Shown in pieces: positions 11,008 through 23,249 of a DNA stretch of 64,000 nucleotides. The notes beneath the pieces are model-generated. The model was not told the DNA's origin. It saw nothing but the letters and a program-made list of their open reading frames with translations, and made no database searches. Within the stretch, counting starts at the first letter, position 1, and each line of letters begins with the position of its first letter. Source of the stretch: Orbilia blumenaviensis (taxonomy: Eukaryota > Ascomycota > Orbiliomycetes > Orbiliales > Orbiliaceae); contig JAVHNS010000009.1 in the NCBI GenBank assembly GCA_036872755.1, positions 806,001-870,000 of the forward strand. The letters are read 5' to 3'. Both the position numbers and the translations under genes were made by a program.

Positions 11008-12230
11008 TGTGGGGTTGTGTTTTAATCCGAAGTATTATAATATATGACTGAGTATAGAGTTAATGGTAGGAGACCTGGTTGCGAAACAAAAAGAGATGTA
11101 TAGCGCTGGCCGTAAGATTCGGTCTAGGGACGCAATAGCTTCTGCTGAGGGTTTCACAGGAAGAGGGACTGCCCTGTCTTTTATACATCAAGAAATCTGT
11201 TCCCGGTTTAAAAAAAGCTAGATTAATGAATAAATGAATGGTTCACTTGTAGGCTGCCCGTTATACCATATAGGCCAAGAAAGTTCAAATGAGAGGGAAG
11301 TCGGTGTCTAGTTGGTAGCTGGATTGGCACACTCATGCATAAGTATGCACATACATATAGGTATCTGGGAATATATCGCCCTCATACAAACTATCAACAC
11401 CATTTATGTAACATGTGCGGTTCTGGACCTGATAGGACCCGCATATTCTGGGGCGACGGGTCACAAATTTGGAGTGGGATGGGGTAGATCGTCTCTTTTC
11501 GCGGAATTTATTACTCTATACTATTGGATCGTGATCGGATCGGCGGTTGAAGAGAAAAAAGAAAGAAGCACGTGCATATACACTTTGATGAATTTGTTGA
11601 CTTAGACATGCAGGTGTGCGAGTTGTCTGCCTGGTTTCGTTTGGCCAGGGCTCTTCAAGTTCGTTGTAGAATTAGTGAGGGCTAGCTCTATGATGTAATA
11701 AGGGACGGTTCTCGAGTTGGGAATCATTGATGTAGGTTCACGCAGATCCTGGGATAAAGTTGATCTGTGTGATTATAGTCGGAGATTTTGGAAACGATTT
11801 AGGAATAGTGCGATATCTGAATCGGGGTTGGATCTCTTGTCCTCTCGCTTTTTAGGGGGTATATGCCAAATTATTTCCCCATCATCAAGGAATTACTAGC
11901 AGATGCGGAGATGCCGATTCAGAGGTTTGGTTTCATGGATACCGGGATATGTGTAAGCAAGTATGTTGTTAAGGCCATGGTCAATGCATACATGTATTTA
12001 TGATATAATAGGTTACATAAACCAGTAAAATATTCGCTCAAGGCAAGTTATTGAACAAGGAAAACTCAAGGCGCCAAAAATGAAAAAATAAAAAATAAAT
12101 AATAAACGGCTAAATCAAAAACAGGAAGGGTTCCTGATCAATCTGCTTTGTGTACCGGCTTCATATCGCGGAAGCTAGCCCCGCTCCTTCGTCATACACC
12201 TCATCATCCTTAGAACAAATTTTACTAATA
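11008..12230. other. Intergenic spacer, no supported gene
   Basis: Holds the promoter of the small secreted protein and the 3' flank of YVC1. The 97-codon frame at 11312-11605 (+) has no family resemblance or splice context. AT-rich towards 12000-12120. Confidence 0.55.
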
Positions 12231-14712
12231 CTACTCAGCATCAGGAGCCCTAATAGCCTCCGGCGTATCCTCCTTCAACAAATCCTCAACTTCGCTCCTC
12301 AACAACCCCGCTTTCTCAATCTTATCCACCAATTCTTGCAGTTCTTTTCTAACCTTCTTAATTTCTTGTGTGCTGATATCCTCTTCCACATTAGGGATCG
12401 TATTCTTGACTTTCTCTTTCCAGTCTGAGTTTTCAAAATCAGCGTGATTATCAAGTTCTTCCCATTCTTCACGCTCGTCATCGTCCGGTTGGTTGTGTGC
12501 GCGGTTGTGGGTTATGCGGCGAGCGTTGCGGGTATCAACCCAAGCAGAGATGAAGAGGAGAGGGAGGTAGCAGACGCTCTGCGCCAGATTTTAAAACTAT
12601 ATGTCAGTACCTAGATTTATGTTTATAGTAGTAGTAGTAAGAAACTTTCACTTACAAGAACTCTATCGTTAAGTTTTGCGTAGTTCTTACGATCCATCCA
12701 CCATTCAAAGGGAATGATCAAGAAAAACACTTCAATTAGATTGAATGCTATAACCAGAGGTTTCCACTGTTAATTGAACTTCCTACTTCTTAAAAGCCGG
12801 TGGTTTTTGTTAAGGCTGCAGATACTTACGGGGTAGAAAGACGTTCTCATCTGGTGCACGAACGAATTGCATTGTTTTTTGAGCGAACTGTGAGTAAAAC
12901 CATTAGCATTGCCGTCTATATTGATAATGTATATAGAAGGGAGAGGATGGTTCATACCAGAGCCATAAACTCGTCTGTCGCATTGCCGGTAATGTCCTCG
13001 TAGGCGCTGTTAAACAACGCAATAAGGATGTTAAGCAACTAGAACACCAGTGACCAATTAGAGATACTCTTTCTTTCTTTCCCTCTTTGTTCTTTTGCTT
13101 TTTTGATATCTAATTTCAGTTTCAGCTGTTGTAGACATACCAAGACCATGATAACGAATGTGAAGATATAGTAGAGGATCATCCCAAAAGGCGGCGAGAA
13201 TTTGTCAAAGCTGTCGAATTCAGGGGACTGAAGGATGGCATTTGTCATTGTACGGAAAATGAATCCAGTCATTGGGGGTGCTTCTTCTGCGTCGGTGTTA
13301 TCAAGTCCAATGAAAGCTTGGAGAAATCTGTATTTGAGATTTTTTTGTGTTATTATTGTCGCATTTTTCACAGACGATATTGCGGTCTCGGTTTATGGGG
13401 AGGGGCTTCGACTCACCCGACCATGATAATGATAAGCAAAGAGAAGAATATGAAGGTCTCTTGGAACATTTGTTTTAATATCACGAGCATTGCACCAAAG
13501 ATACGGAACGAATCCAGATAGAGGAGGACTCGACACCAGAACATAGGCTAAGATTTTCCAATCGTTAGTACGGATCCTTCGTAGTCTTGCCAATGTAGCT
13601 GCACTTACAGCAGAGAATGCAATGAAGTTATAACTCAGCGTATTGAACTTCATCCGTTCCGGCGTATCTATCTTTTCGGAGAGCGCGATGCAGCGGAAGA
13701 CGAAGGATGTAGTCATGAGAGCGTACAGAATGCACTTTTTAAATGTTAACATATAAGCCTTATATCGTTTAAAAGAGATGTTCAAATAGAAGCTCACATT
13801 AAAGACGTTCCAAAAACCAAGATACCAGCGTCCGACTTTCCAGAACTTTGCAAATTCATCCAAGATAAATCCGAGCGTGAAAATATACAGAACCCCTTCG
13901 ACGACGTCGATATCTCCGTCCGGGTTCACGGTGTTGATGGCGGCAGTGTATAACCCTAGATATATGAAAGAAACGAGCATCTGGAAGGCATTTTGGTATG
14001 CAGGGGCCTTGAGGCGGTCCGGGTGCACATGATTCCAGTAGTTCACCGATGTGAGCTTGTCATAAAACACAAATGTTGTAGGATCCATTTCGTCTTGGAT
14101 TATCCACCCATTCCAGAGGTATTTTATGCACTTCTGGTATCCGGAAGATCCGATAACCTGCAAGGCATGAAGATCTACGGCCCGTTCTACAGCGCTCATG
14201 GGGTCCGTCCTCTCGCCGTTTTGTAAATGGCTGAATCGCTTTACTAGGAGCTCTTGGAAGAGGTATTCCTGGTCATCCGTGGATTCGATGATTCTCTTTG
14301 CGAGCATTTGGCAGGCAATGGCTCTCAATTGACCGAGATCTGCATCATAAAGCTCTTTGATAGACTGCCAGCGGAACCATTGGAGACAGACAAGAAGACA
14401 ATATATCACGCATGATTTATTCTCTTCTCCGCCGGCGTTACGGGCCAATTCGATTACATTGTTTGTGAGAATCGCAGAATGGGGTCTAGTGATCTGATCT
14501 TCGTCGAGTTCGCAGGGGACAGTCTCTTCGACGAGATACTTGATGCGCATAGCCACCAAAGTAACGGTTTTGGCGTCGATGCCGGTAGGTTGTTCCTCCA
14601 TGAGTGTTTGATGCGACGTGTGGCGCCGGTTGGGTAGGAGGTGGCGGCGTGGAGTGTAGCTGCGGTGATAGTGACGAGGTACGCCATAGATCAGCTTGTG
14701 CATGTCCACCAT
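12231..14712 (-). CDS. YVC1: Vacuolar TRP-type calcium channel Yvc1, 666 aa
   Basis: Seven exons: 13609-14712, 13417-13547, 13141-13327, 12958-13038, 12830-12887, 12656-12747 and 12231-12578. All phases match and the total is 667 codons, near the usual length. Yvc1 releases Ca2+ from the vacuole on osmotic shock. A cytoplasmic N-terminal half (about 1-240) is followed by six hydrophobic segments, including MLVSFIYLGLYTAAIN and LYIFTLGFILDEFAKFW. A pore-proximal block follows, with ILQSPEFDSFDKFSPPFG, then the last helix FTFVIMVLLNILIALFNSAYEDI. The cytosolic tail has the conserved FAQKTMQFVRAPDENVF and a charged C-terminal coil. Splicing restores these family blocks, so the model is strong. 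Intron 5 uses the nearer TTATAG acceptor, giving FLP-PFNLIEVFF. Confidence 0.93.
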
Positions 14713-16026
14713 TTTGAGTTTTCTTAAATTAAATTCTTCTCAAGAATTTAATTTTCTTCTCGCTTCTATCTTTCTTTTTGAGTAGGGGAGCGCTCCGGGA
14801 TAGTTTATTTTGTGTTACTTTGGCATTTGAGTTGACTTTCTTCGATGTTCTTTAATTCTGCTGGGAGGTTAAATGGCGATGTTAGCTACAGTCGTGGCAT
14901 CTATACCATCTGTTCTAGTCGAATCTACACCGGAAAGTTGGCACCGGGTTGTCGGTGAGGTTGAAGATACGATTGAGGTTACACAGCGGTGCCGTTCCCT
15001 ATGAGGAGTATGTAACTAGACCACGGCAGCCCTCAGCCTTAAAATTGACGTCAACACTCAACCTCGACACTTTTATTCGGTGTGTTTTGTATAGCTTTCT
15101 TATCTGTTGAGGAATGCAATTTCGGGAATGCAGACTAAGAAAAGAAGAAGGCTAGCGACCCAAACTGACACGGCAAACCCACGGATAGTTCGAGGTGAAG
15201 GAACTAAGAGGGGGTGGTGAAGGGGATGAGGAGAAAAGTGGCTGGGAAACTAGCACTATCTTCACACGCGCGGGATTAAAGGCTAAGAACTTCCTAGGAA
15301 AGAGAAAGCAGGAAAAAAGGCCCATCACGTCGAGGCCCCAAGTCTTCTCTCTTCAGCTCCCGCCAGGCTGCAGGCCGGCCGTCCAGAAAACTATCCCAGC
15401 ATGTTTTTCAGCCGAAGAATTCCATTGGTTCCCCCCGCACGGAGTTTACGAAAGATCTCAGTCCCGCTGCAACACACCTGATGTTACGTCCATACAATGC
15501 ACGGCATCACGTCCTGTCGTCCTTGCGGCCAAAAAAGCTTAGGTATTGACGTACGCCCAGCCATGCACTTCTTTGGGACTAGCAGGGGTGCTGGTGCAAA
15601 GAAGATCTCGACTATCGAGCTTGAGCCAGCCCGTTGGGTGGAAGGTCGGTAGGCGACCAGTCAGCAATTTTTTGTCGGGGCAGGGGTTAATGTTGTTGGA
15701 TTGGCTGACTAAAAGCAGTGCATCTGTTTATACAGAGCATGTATCTCTTCGGAAGGCTTTATAGAAGCATGGCAAGCACATGTTGACCGGTCTACCTGCA
15801 ACCAGGGTACAAAGCTAAGCTCTGATCAAGGTTTACCTGCCATTAGTGTTTGATATCGGCCCGAACCAGTTCAAATCATTGAAGCTAGGCGGTTCGAGTT
15901 GGGATAACCGCAATGCACTCGGGACGTTAAATCACAACTGACCCACAAGGGGAAATAAGAAAGTAACAAAAAAGACGTAACTTTCACTACACTGCAGGGC
16001 ATTAGATCTTCAGGTCCGAGAAAACT

Positions 16027-16069
<43 letters not shown>

Positions 16070-16562
16070 CCTGCACGCACAAAGTCAGCCCTCCTGTGCC
16101 GTGGCGGGCGCTCATATTGGCAGAGCTTGGAAAAACGGTGTAGTACGAACGGCTATCGTACACCCGAGCTCTCGACTTCTCACAGCACAAAAGACATGAG
16201 ATACGTGAAACCCCACCGGATTGAGAAGGTCGATGGATCTCACCCTGAAGCTACGGCGGCCCTGTCAACTTTTAAGGCACTATGGCCAGCTTATCCGCGT
16301 ACACTGCTGGCCTCTGCAGCTTTGGATATGAGGAGTATCTGCGTCTAGGGCCCAAGCCAAAGCACCTCGTGTTCGCTAGCTTGGATGCTTGCTATCCGGA
16401 TGATGTGACTCCGAGGATTATACAGTTATATATTACTGTATCCTCAGGTCAACTTAGTATCCTTTTGTGTCCTTCAAAGGGTTCGGTGTTCATTTCCTAG
16501 ATCAAACTGCGATATACCTCATAGAACTGTGTGTATATTCCCTCTATAACATATAGTCAGAA
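14713..16562. other. Intergenic spacer with a 42-nt T tract
   Basis: Divergent promoter region between YVC1 and the carboxylesterase. A 115-codon frame at 15195-15542 (+) shows no domain or splice signals. It contains the T42 tract listed separately. I see no RNA gene. Confidence 0.55.
16028..16069 (+). repeat. Mononucleotide T tract of 42
   Basis: An uninterrupted run of T. The exact length may be affected by sequencing or assembly. It could be a nucleosome-excluding element or the tail of a minus-strand retroposed copy, but no element body or target-site duplication is visible. Confidence 0.85.
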
Positions 16563-18410
16563 ATGTCTTACAAAACATATACATTCTCCCACCCTGTCTT
16601 GGGTCCCTTGACCGGCCGCCTCGTCGAGAATGAATCAATCGTACACTTCCGCTCCATTCCCTATGCTACCATCCCCGCTCGTTTCCGCCCCTCTCAACCC
16701 CTCTCTACGATCCCCGAGAATTTCGACCACCGCCCCCACCGCGAATTCACAGAATATGGCTTCGCTTGCCCCGGCCGTCCCCATGACCCCTCCGACCTCC
16801 CCGGCGAACTACCCCGCCAATACGATGAATTCAAATGTTTAACAGTCACTATCTCCGCGATTAAATCGCAACTGGATACCATCTCATCTGGCTCGCTGGA
16901 GCAACTGAACCATTTCCAAAAATCTCCAGTGCTAGTATACATCCATGGCGGCGCATTTACGGAGGGTGCGGGCCATATTTCGTCCATGCATGAAACCATC
17001 CGCTTAGCATCCTTTTCGATCACCGACTCTTCCACTCCTACAATATTGGTCTCAATCGGCTACCGTCTGGGCGCATTCGCGGGGCTCACGAGCCAGGATT
17101 TACTAGACGAAGCAATTGAAAACGGGGACGAAGATGTCTTCAACCAGGGTTTGTTTGATCAAAGAAAAGCCCTTTTGTGGATAAAGAAGTTTATAGGAGG
17201 GTTTGGCGGTGATGAGGACAGGGTTACAGTTTTTGGAGAGTCGGCAGGGAGTGTTAGTATTGCACTTCATCTGCTAGCCGATGTGCCATTGTTTTCAAGG
17301 TGTGCGATGCAAAGTGGGAATATTGCCACTTCTGGCGGGGCGTTAACGTGGGGAGATATAAATGGGATTTACGATAGGCTGTTAAACAAAGTATCTGAAG
17401 GAAAGAAGGTGGGAGAGAGTAGAGAGGAGAGACTGGAGATTTTAAGAAATGTATCCCAAGAGCAGCTTTGGAAGGAGTTTGCGGGCGTCGGAGGGGCGAT
17501 TATGGACGCTTACTTTGGAACTGAAGGAACATTTTTCAAAAAGCTGGAAGGTCTGATACCAGTTTATTCGAATCATGTCGAGTTGACGGCAAAGAGAGAT
17601 TGGGTTGACGGCGTCATCGTTGGCGATGATTTCTGGGAAGGATACGTATTCAGAAACGGACTGGAACACGGCAAACACAAGAAAGTCGTAAAAGTCTTCA
17701 AATCTGTTTTTGGAGACGAAGTTGGCGCAAAGATCCTGGAAAGCTACGATATCGAATCCGATGAAAACGTTTGGATGGACCACACTCGGTTCTTTGTCAG
17801 ACTGATGTACCTGATTGGAGATCTGTTCTTTCAGCAGCCAACAGCGCAGATGGTCGATGGGTTATCCAGGCAATACTACAGCCCGGCGCGGAAGGAAGGT
17901 GGAGAAAAGAGAATACAGAAGGTATTCAGATATGAATTCAACCTACCGAACCTATGGCCGGGGACACCATATTCCTTCGTTTCGGGGCATCACTACGTCG
18001 AGATGTTCTACCAGTTCATGACATTCAGAGAACGGTATCCCACACATAGAAACAGGTTCTACCAACGGCAATCTGAAGGGATGGCAAGGTTGTGGATCGC
18101 ATTTGCGAACGGGAAGGACCCGTGGGAGGAATACAAGGAGGAGACGGGCTACAAGATTCAAATTTGTGATGATGTTAATGGATGGCATCTAAGAACTAGA
18201 CAAGAGGATATTGAAAGATCGAATAATGAGCAATGGGGGGAGAGGAGGTACAGACAGTGGGATTTGATCACGGAGGGGTTCAAGAAGTTAGAAGAGGAGG
18301 GCGGGACAGAGAAGGTTGAGCAGGCAAGGAAAAGGTTATGGAATATGGAAGAGTATATGGAAAACAACAAAGACTTCGTCTTCAAATTTGGGAAGAAGGA
18401 AGACCAGTAG
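16563..18410 (+). CDS. Carboxylesterase type B (alpha/beta hydrolase), 615 aa
   Basis: Single exon. The N-terminus lacks a signal peptide and begins with the family strand GPLTGRLVENESIVHFRSIPYATIP. The oxyanion-hole motif HGGA is near residue 128 (VYIHGGAFTEGAG). The nucleophile Ser is in GESAGS (Ser about 227), and the probable catalytic His is in SGHHYVEMF (about 476). The acidic member lies between them but I cannot place it with certainty. The family hydrolyses carboxylic esters; substrate is unknown. The absence of a leader points to an intracellular enzyme, unlike many secreted fungal lipases of this family. The C-terminal 80 residues are rich in Glu and Lys. No neighbouring biosynthetic genes suggest a pathway. 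Confidence 0.9.
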   Translation: MSYKTYTFSHPVLGPLTGRLVENESIVHFRSIPYATIPARFRPSQPLSTIPENFDHRPHREFTEYGFACPGRPHDPSDLPGELPRQYDEFKCLTVTISAIKSQLDTISSGSLEQLNHFQKSPVLVYIHGGAFTEGAGHISSMHETIRLASFSITDSSTPTILVSIGYRLGAFAGLTSQDLLDEAIENGDEDVFNQGLFDQRKALLWIKKFIGGFGGDEDRVTVFGESAGSVSIALHLLADVPLFSRCAMQSGNIATSGGALTWGDINGIYDRLLNKVSEGKKVGESREERLEILRNVSQEQLWKEFAGVGGAIMDAYFGTEGTFFKKLEGLIPVYSNHVELTAKRDWVDGVIVGDDFWEGYVFRNGLEHGKHKKVVKVFKSVFGDEVGAKILESYDIESDENVWMDHTRFFVRLMYLIGDLFFQQPTAQMVDGLSRQYYSPARKEGGEKRIQKVFRYEFNLPNLWPGTPYSFVSGHHYVEMFYQFMTFRERYPTHRNRFYQRQSEGMARLWIAFANGKDPWEEYKEETGYKIQICDDVNGWHLRTRQEDIERSNNEQWGERRYRQWDLITEGFKKLEEEGGTEKVEQARKRLWNMEEYMENNKDFVFKFGKKEDQ

Positions 18411-19233
18411 AAAAAGGAACTGACCTGCATATAGTGGTAGCCGAGAATAAGCGGCACCCATGATATCTTAAATGTTTTATACTTTCATGGCGCACTTTTG
18501 GCCTCACGAACTTAGACCTATACACCTATTTACAAATCCAATAGGTACTAAGATCTCGAATACATACTTATGTAATTGCACTATCGTATCACCTGTTTCG
18601 CGCAACTTCGACCCCGATTTGTATACCTGTTAGAGTGAGACATTTGATTAAATTCCTCCCATTATAAGCCAGCGACCGGTTTGTAAGCCAGCGACCTGTT
18701 AACCACCGCGATTTGAGATCTCTTTGATGCTGTTAAATACTTATAAAAGCGATGGGCGCATAATGTATCACAGAGTCTCGTGGTCGTGTATCACCTATAC
18801 GTAATACCCAGGCACCGCCGAATCACATTTGTGTGGTTTACACTTAAAATATCAAGTACGAATTGACCTACGGAAAATGCAACAGCAATCTGCGTTGTGG
18901 CTGGCTTGAGGATTTCGTAATCTCGAAACTACTAAGTAGTGTCAATTCGGATACTACATTATAATATTATCAGAATTGACGGGCTTAACGGGTTTAAACT
19001 AATACTATAATGCAGAGTCATTGATATTGACTAGTTATGTACTGCTCTAAGATTATTATATGCAGATCTTGACGACTGATACCGGCTATACCGCGTACGC
19101 GCACCGTCCGCTCCCATGACCCATATCAAGTAACTATAAATATACCCCAAAAATAATAACGCCATTCGCTATGCATGCTTATATAAAAAATTTAAAGGCA
19201 GGAGTAAGGTAGTCTCTGCGGGAGTAGCGCGCC
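18411..19233. other. AT-rich spacer between convergent genes
   Basis: No gene. Contains an imperfect 19-nt tandem duplication (18665-18702) with core TAAGCCAGCGACC. AT-rich around 18940-19200, holding the 3' flanks of both neighbours. Confidence 0.55.
18665..18702. repeat. Two-copy 19-nt tandem duplication
   Basis: TAAGCCAGCGACC occurs twice at a spacing of 19 nt, with near-identical flanks (GGTT versus TGTT). Function unknown; probably a replication-slippage product. Confidence 0.8.
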
Positions 19234-20442
19234 TCAGGGTACCCTCGACATCCCAGCAATATTTCTTCCCCAAGGCTCCACATCCTCTCCCTCCTCTAGC
19301 TCTGTCACAAACGGCGTCATCAGTCCCGATCTCTCACTCACAACCGGACTTCCCACCTGAATCTCCCCAACGCCCTTATCAACGCCCACCAAGGTCGAGG
19401 TCCCCGTAGTCATAGTACCCCCGGTAGAACTAATCGGTACAACAGTCCTACTATTCCTCCCAGACCTTCTTTTCTCCTCTATCGGTAGCGCCTTTTCTTC
19501 ATGTTTACACTTCCCTACAGCCCTCCTGAAATACTCCCTAACCGGACCCCAAATAGCCACCATACAAACCACAAAAGTCCCCAACCCAGTTTCAAAAAGT
19601 GCGCAAAGCACCAAACTCGGCGCCGTAACATCTCTACCAAAATCAGACGGATGGTAAAGATACATCTCCAACACATAAATCCTCACCGCCTGAGTCGCGC
19701 ATGTTACGAATCCCGTGAAGAATACAATACACAACGCCAGTTTTTTCGATATCTTAAGATGTGATTTCCATACGAATGGGAATGGGTAGACTAATAGCGT
19801 AAACTCCGTGAATAGGCCGAATGCCTCCGCCACGATCGTTAATTTATGTAAATAGTCTGTCCCGCCGTTTTCAGGTGATGGGCAGCTCCAAGGATTTTCC
19901 CAGGTATCTTTTAATGGGAAACAGCTAACGAAGACGTTTACTACTCGCATGATGAATTGTATAATGCTGAGAAGGAAGATTGCGAATAGCCAGTGTTTAG
20001 CTTTTTGGGTTGTTGCGAAGGCGCGGTAGTAGAATATTACGATCGAGATTTTGATCAGCATTACTGCTAGAACGTTGCAGAGGTCGTGGATCCATAGCCA
20101 TAATAAGAATCCCGAAAGCCGCTCCAGTGGTAACGTTGATATTGTAGCCGGCACGATCGAGACGGTGATATATACCCATATAGCCCATAGCGCCCATGTC
20201 AAAGGTAAGGATAATAATATAAAATAATCATCCCATTTTATAGAAATCGAGTTGTTAAGACGGATGTAGAAGCGGAGGAAGATGCCGAATGTAGCCAATA
20301 GGGGGAGGATTACTTCGACTAAGGCGCCGGTTTTGAGATCTGTAGTGTAGCTGCCGCCGGACATCGAAGCGCCGCTGTTGGCGAGATTTGTGCCTGCCGC
20401 GTTGGCGGTGTTGGATTCGGGGTTGTTGAAGGTGTAGTACAT
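19234..20442 (-). CDS. Seven-TM fungal rhodopsin-domain (PTH11-like) integral membrane protein, 402 aa
   Basis: Single exon. After about 35 polar residues there are seven hydrophobic segments, starting near VEVILPLLATFGIFLRFYI, then WDDYFILLSLPLTWALW, LIKISIVIFYYRAF, FAIFLLSIIQFIMRVV, FTEFTLLVYPFPFVW, CIVFFTGFVTCATQ and APSLVLCALFETGLGTFVV. The WDDY after TM1 and the order of segments match the fungal Rhodopsin domain family, which includes PTH11-related surface-sensing receptors. No N-terminal CFEM domain is present, so this is the non-CFEM type. The cytosolic tail (about 300-402) is charged and Ser/Thr-rich. Ligand and pathway are unknown. Plasma-membrane location is expected from the family. 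Confidence 0.85.
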   Translation of the reverse strand: MYYTFNNPESNTANAAGTNLANSGASMSGGSYTTDLKTGALVEVILPLLATFGIFLRFYIRLNNSISIKWDDYFILLSLPLTWALWAIWVYITVSIVPATISTLPLERLSGFLLWLWIHDLCNVLAVMLIKISIVIFYYRAFATTQKAKHWLFAIFLLSIIQFIMRVVNVFVSCFPLKDTWENPWSCPSPENGGTDYLHKLTIVAEAFGLFTEFTLLVYPFPFVWKSHLKISKKLALCIVFFTGFVTCATQAVRIYVLEMYLYHPSDFGRDVTAPSLVLCALFETGLGTFVVCMVAIWGPVREYFRRAVGKCKHEEKALPIEEKRRSGRNSRTVVPISSTGGTMTTGTSTLVGVDKGVGEIQVGSPVVSERSGLMTPFVTELEEGEDVEPWGRNIAGMSRVP

Positions 20443-22131
20443 GCGGAGCTGAGGCGTGGGGGTGCTGCTAGTTTGAGCTTATAGGCGCATAGACTGCAAC
20501 TGGGGTTCAAGATGGACGCTGCATGGCAATACGTATATGGAAACCTAATGGAATTGATCTAGAAAAGAATAGAGAATCCAGAATGAAAGAGGGGGGGTGA
20601 ATGAAAGAGGGAAAGAAATGTCAGAATGGAGAAGTACATAGTTCTCAATTCGAACTGCTGGAAAGGACCCGGCAGCCGGAATGGGTTTCGAAGTTATCGG
20701 GTTAATTACTATCAAGCCAGCATGCATGCGCAAGCTTAAGCCCATATTGGGGGCCTCATAAGGACACAGACTGCGCAGCGCGATGGGATTGTGAAGAGCT
20801 CAAGAGTTACATACCTCGGCCGACGCATGTTTCCCCTACTCAGCCGCATTAACTATACTGCTCACATATATATGGCATATTATATCTGCCTGCACACAAA
20901 AAGGGCTGCAGGGAAGCTTTTTGCTCTTCTACTTATGTGAAGGGGAATACAGCAAAAGGTTTTTCTGTGATTGGTTAGGATACATGGTGGCGTTGGTGGA
21001 ACGGGTCTTTTTTACTGTTTTGGGATATCAGAATCCCGTCGTGACCTAGACGCCAAGCCGTAGCACTTCGCAGGCCATTTTTAAGTTTTTTTTTTTTTTG
21101 GAGGGGAGGTCGGTGCTCCCTGATGCTATTTTTTTGTGATGGAGTGTCCGTGTCATCTAAAATTTCTAAGCTTTGGCGGAGTGGTTAGTCATGTCATCGA
21201 GAAGTCCATTTTGCATTGTCGAGGTTGGCATTGTGTGGTGTCGATTAGCCTGTATACTAGGGTGGTGGGCATGTTGACCGCAACATCTGTCAAGCTAAGC
21301 CGCCAGTCTGTGCGAATATAGGGCATCAATTGAGTACTTTATAGTCCGCTGCAATGTACCCCAGTATCTGGCCCCAGAAATGCTCTTTTCTTCAGTTGAT
21401 CATATAATAAATGCTTGAATCATCTTAGTATTTCACGAAACCATTCCCTCACCATACATAGGAAACTTGTGACATCGGTATCCAAAAATGCCTATACATT
21501 AAAGGGAAAACGAACGAAAAGGGAAGAAGAAGAATGACACCATTAGTGGATAAGACCGTGGAGATTCCAAAAGGGAAAAAAAGAGGAAAGCGGAAAGCAT
21601 ATACCCATTCTTTTAATCTCCAGGAGAAACAAAAGAGAAAGAAGAAAAGGTTAAATACATTCAACACCGTTCTTGTGCCTGTGCATAAGCAGAAAAACAG
21701 TAAAGAACTTTTGTGCAGGAATCGTTATGTCGTGAACAACGATAAAGACAAAGAAAAGGCCGAAAAGAAAAAAAGAGAAACAGTTAGAATAATACCAAGT
21801 ATTGTCAAAACAAAAGATAACACCCCCAAAATAGTAGAAGAAACAAGATCAAGGTAAGATAAATCAAGGAGCGAGCCTGGTCGAATTCAAAAGCAACAGG
21901 TAAAACTACCTAGTGCAGTGTTCACACGACCCCCCTGGAACAACCTTCGGCGTCGGCCTTGTCTTCCCTTTCCCTTCGAGCCTCCTAACTTTATTCTTGG
22001 GAGATGATGGAACGCTAAGCATGAGAAGCCGAAACATCAGCACCTGGAATTGTCGTGGTTTGGGTGTCGCTGTCGGAAAGGGTCGCGTCGGGCTCGCCGG
22101 CAGCTGGTTCAGCGTCAGGCACCAGAAGTCT
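20443..22131. other. Intergenic spacer, no supported gene
   Basis: Holds the receptor-gene promoter and the 3' flank of eIF2-alpha (both minus strand). The Lys-rich frame at 21534-21857 (+) is low-complexity purine-rich sequence, probably antisense to the eIF2-alpha 3' UTR. A T13-like run lies near 21087. No other signal. Confidence 0.55.
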
Positions 22132-23249
22132 CTACTCATCGGTCCCTGCAACATCACCAACTTCGCCTTCCGACTCATCACCTGAAACCTCCATGTTCTC
22201 GAGCGCCTTCTCCTCCATGAGCTTCTTGAGTTCGGCATCGTCGCTCTCGGTGACAGCCTTGGGAGCCATCTTGATAGCACAAACACCTCCTGCTGCCTTG
22301 ATGCTCTCGTCGATAGCCTGAATAGCGGATTCGAGGACGGCGATACCAGATTCTTTCGAAAGGCATTGGGATGTGAGGACGTAGAGAGGTGGGGAAACGA
22401 GCTTAACCTTGACTGGGGTCTCGTCGGTTTGTTTGGCTTCGGCGGCACGGAGAGCGTCTTTGATGGCATCGATACCGTCGTATCCAAAGCATGTGACTTC
22501 AACGTCAGCGCGGACCTTGGTTGGCTGCGGGGTAAGACGCCTTCCGATGTAAGTCATAAGCTCCTCCTTGACGGCTTCATTTGGGAAGGTGATTTCATCC
22601 CACATATCAGGGTTTCTTGAAAGAAGTATTGTCAGTTAGAATGCCACAATTGGCTTCTCCGTCGAGCTTTTAATGGCAACCTACGTGATAGAGTATTTGA
22701 AAGCATCAACGGTATGGCCAAACTTCTTCATAAGCGGCCAAGATATCGAGCTGTAAAGGTCTTCCAATGGGATCTTTGTCTTCTCTGCAACGTGTCTGAG
22801 GATGGAATGGACCATCTTAGATTTGTTGAAGCGTTCCTCACACTTAACAACATCTTCGGCACTAACACGACGCTTGCTGAGATCGATGTATCCCTTCTCC
22901 TTATCAACTCTGAGAACCACAACAACTTCGTTACGTCCAACACGGATGAGCTTCTGGATAGAACGGATACGACGACGTGAGAGTTCGGAAAGCAAGATCA
23001 TGCCATCGATGTTATCGTATTCGAGAAGTTTCACGTAGGCACCCATCTCGGCGATCTAGATATTCCGCATATTTCTTGGTAAATACTCATCACTTTCGAA
23101 TATATCTTAATGGTGTAGTGATACACCTTGCGTCAAAGCTGGGGAGGGGTTATTGTGAAGTGAGAACAAACCTGCTTAACATTGACCATAACATAAGAAT
23201 CCACTTCGGGATACTTTTCCTCGTAGTATCGACAGTTTGTTAACGACAT
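22132..23249 (-). CDS. SUI2: Translation initiation factor eIF2 alpha subunit, 310 aa
   Basis: Exons 23172-23249, 22685-23055 and 22132-22615 (introns 116 and 69 nt). The start [20 protein letters not shown] is canonical. The S1 RNA-binding domain contains [20 protein letters not shown] and the kinase target loop ELSRRRIRS; the Ser at position 52 counting Met corresponds to Ser51, phosphorylated by Gcn2-type kinases. The helical and C-terminal domains follow, through the junction [12 protein letters not shown]. The tail is acidic ([15 protein letters not shown]). With eIF2 beta and gamma it delivers initiator Met-tRNA to the 40S ribosome. The first donor is GTTTGT, but the protein is unambiguous across both junctions. 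Confidence 0.97.

Noticed and set aside
11312..11605. 97-codon frame as a gene
   Set aside because: No signal peptide, domain or intron context, and composition is like the surrounding spacer.
15195..15542. 115-codon frame as a gene
   Set aside because: No recognisable domain, no splice sites that extend it, and it lies in a promoter region.
15871..16190. Frames containing poly-Lys on the minus strand
   Set aside because: Created by the T42 tract; no domain or start context.
21170..21270. tRNA D-arm-like GGCGGAGTGGTTAG
   Set aside because: No matching T-arm or acceptor stem follows at the right distance.
21534..21857. Lys-rich 107-codon frame
   Set aside because: Low-complexity purine-rich sequence in the 3' flank of eIF2-alpha on the other strand.
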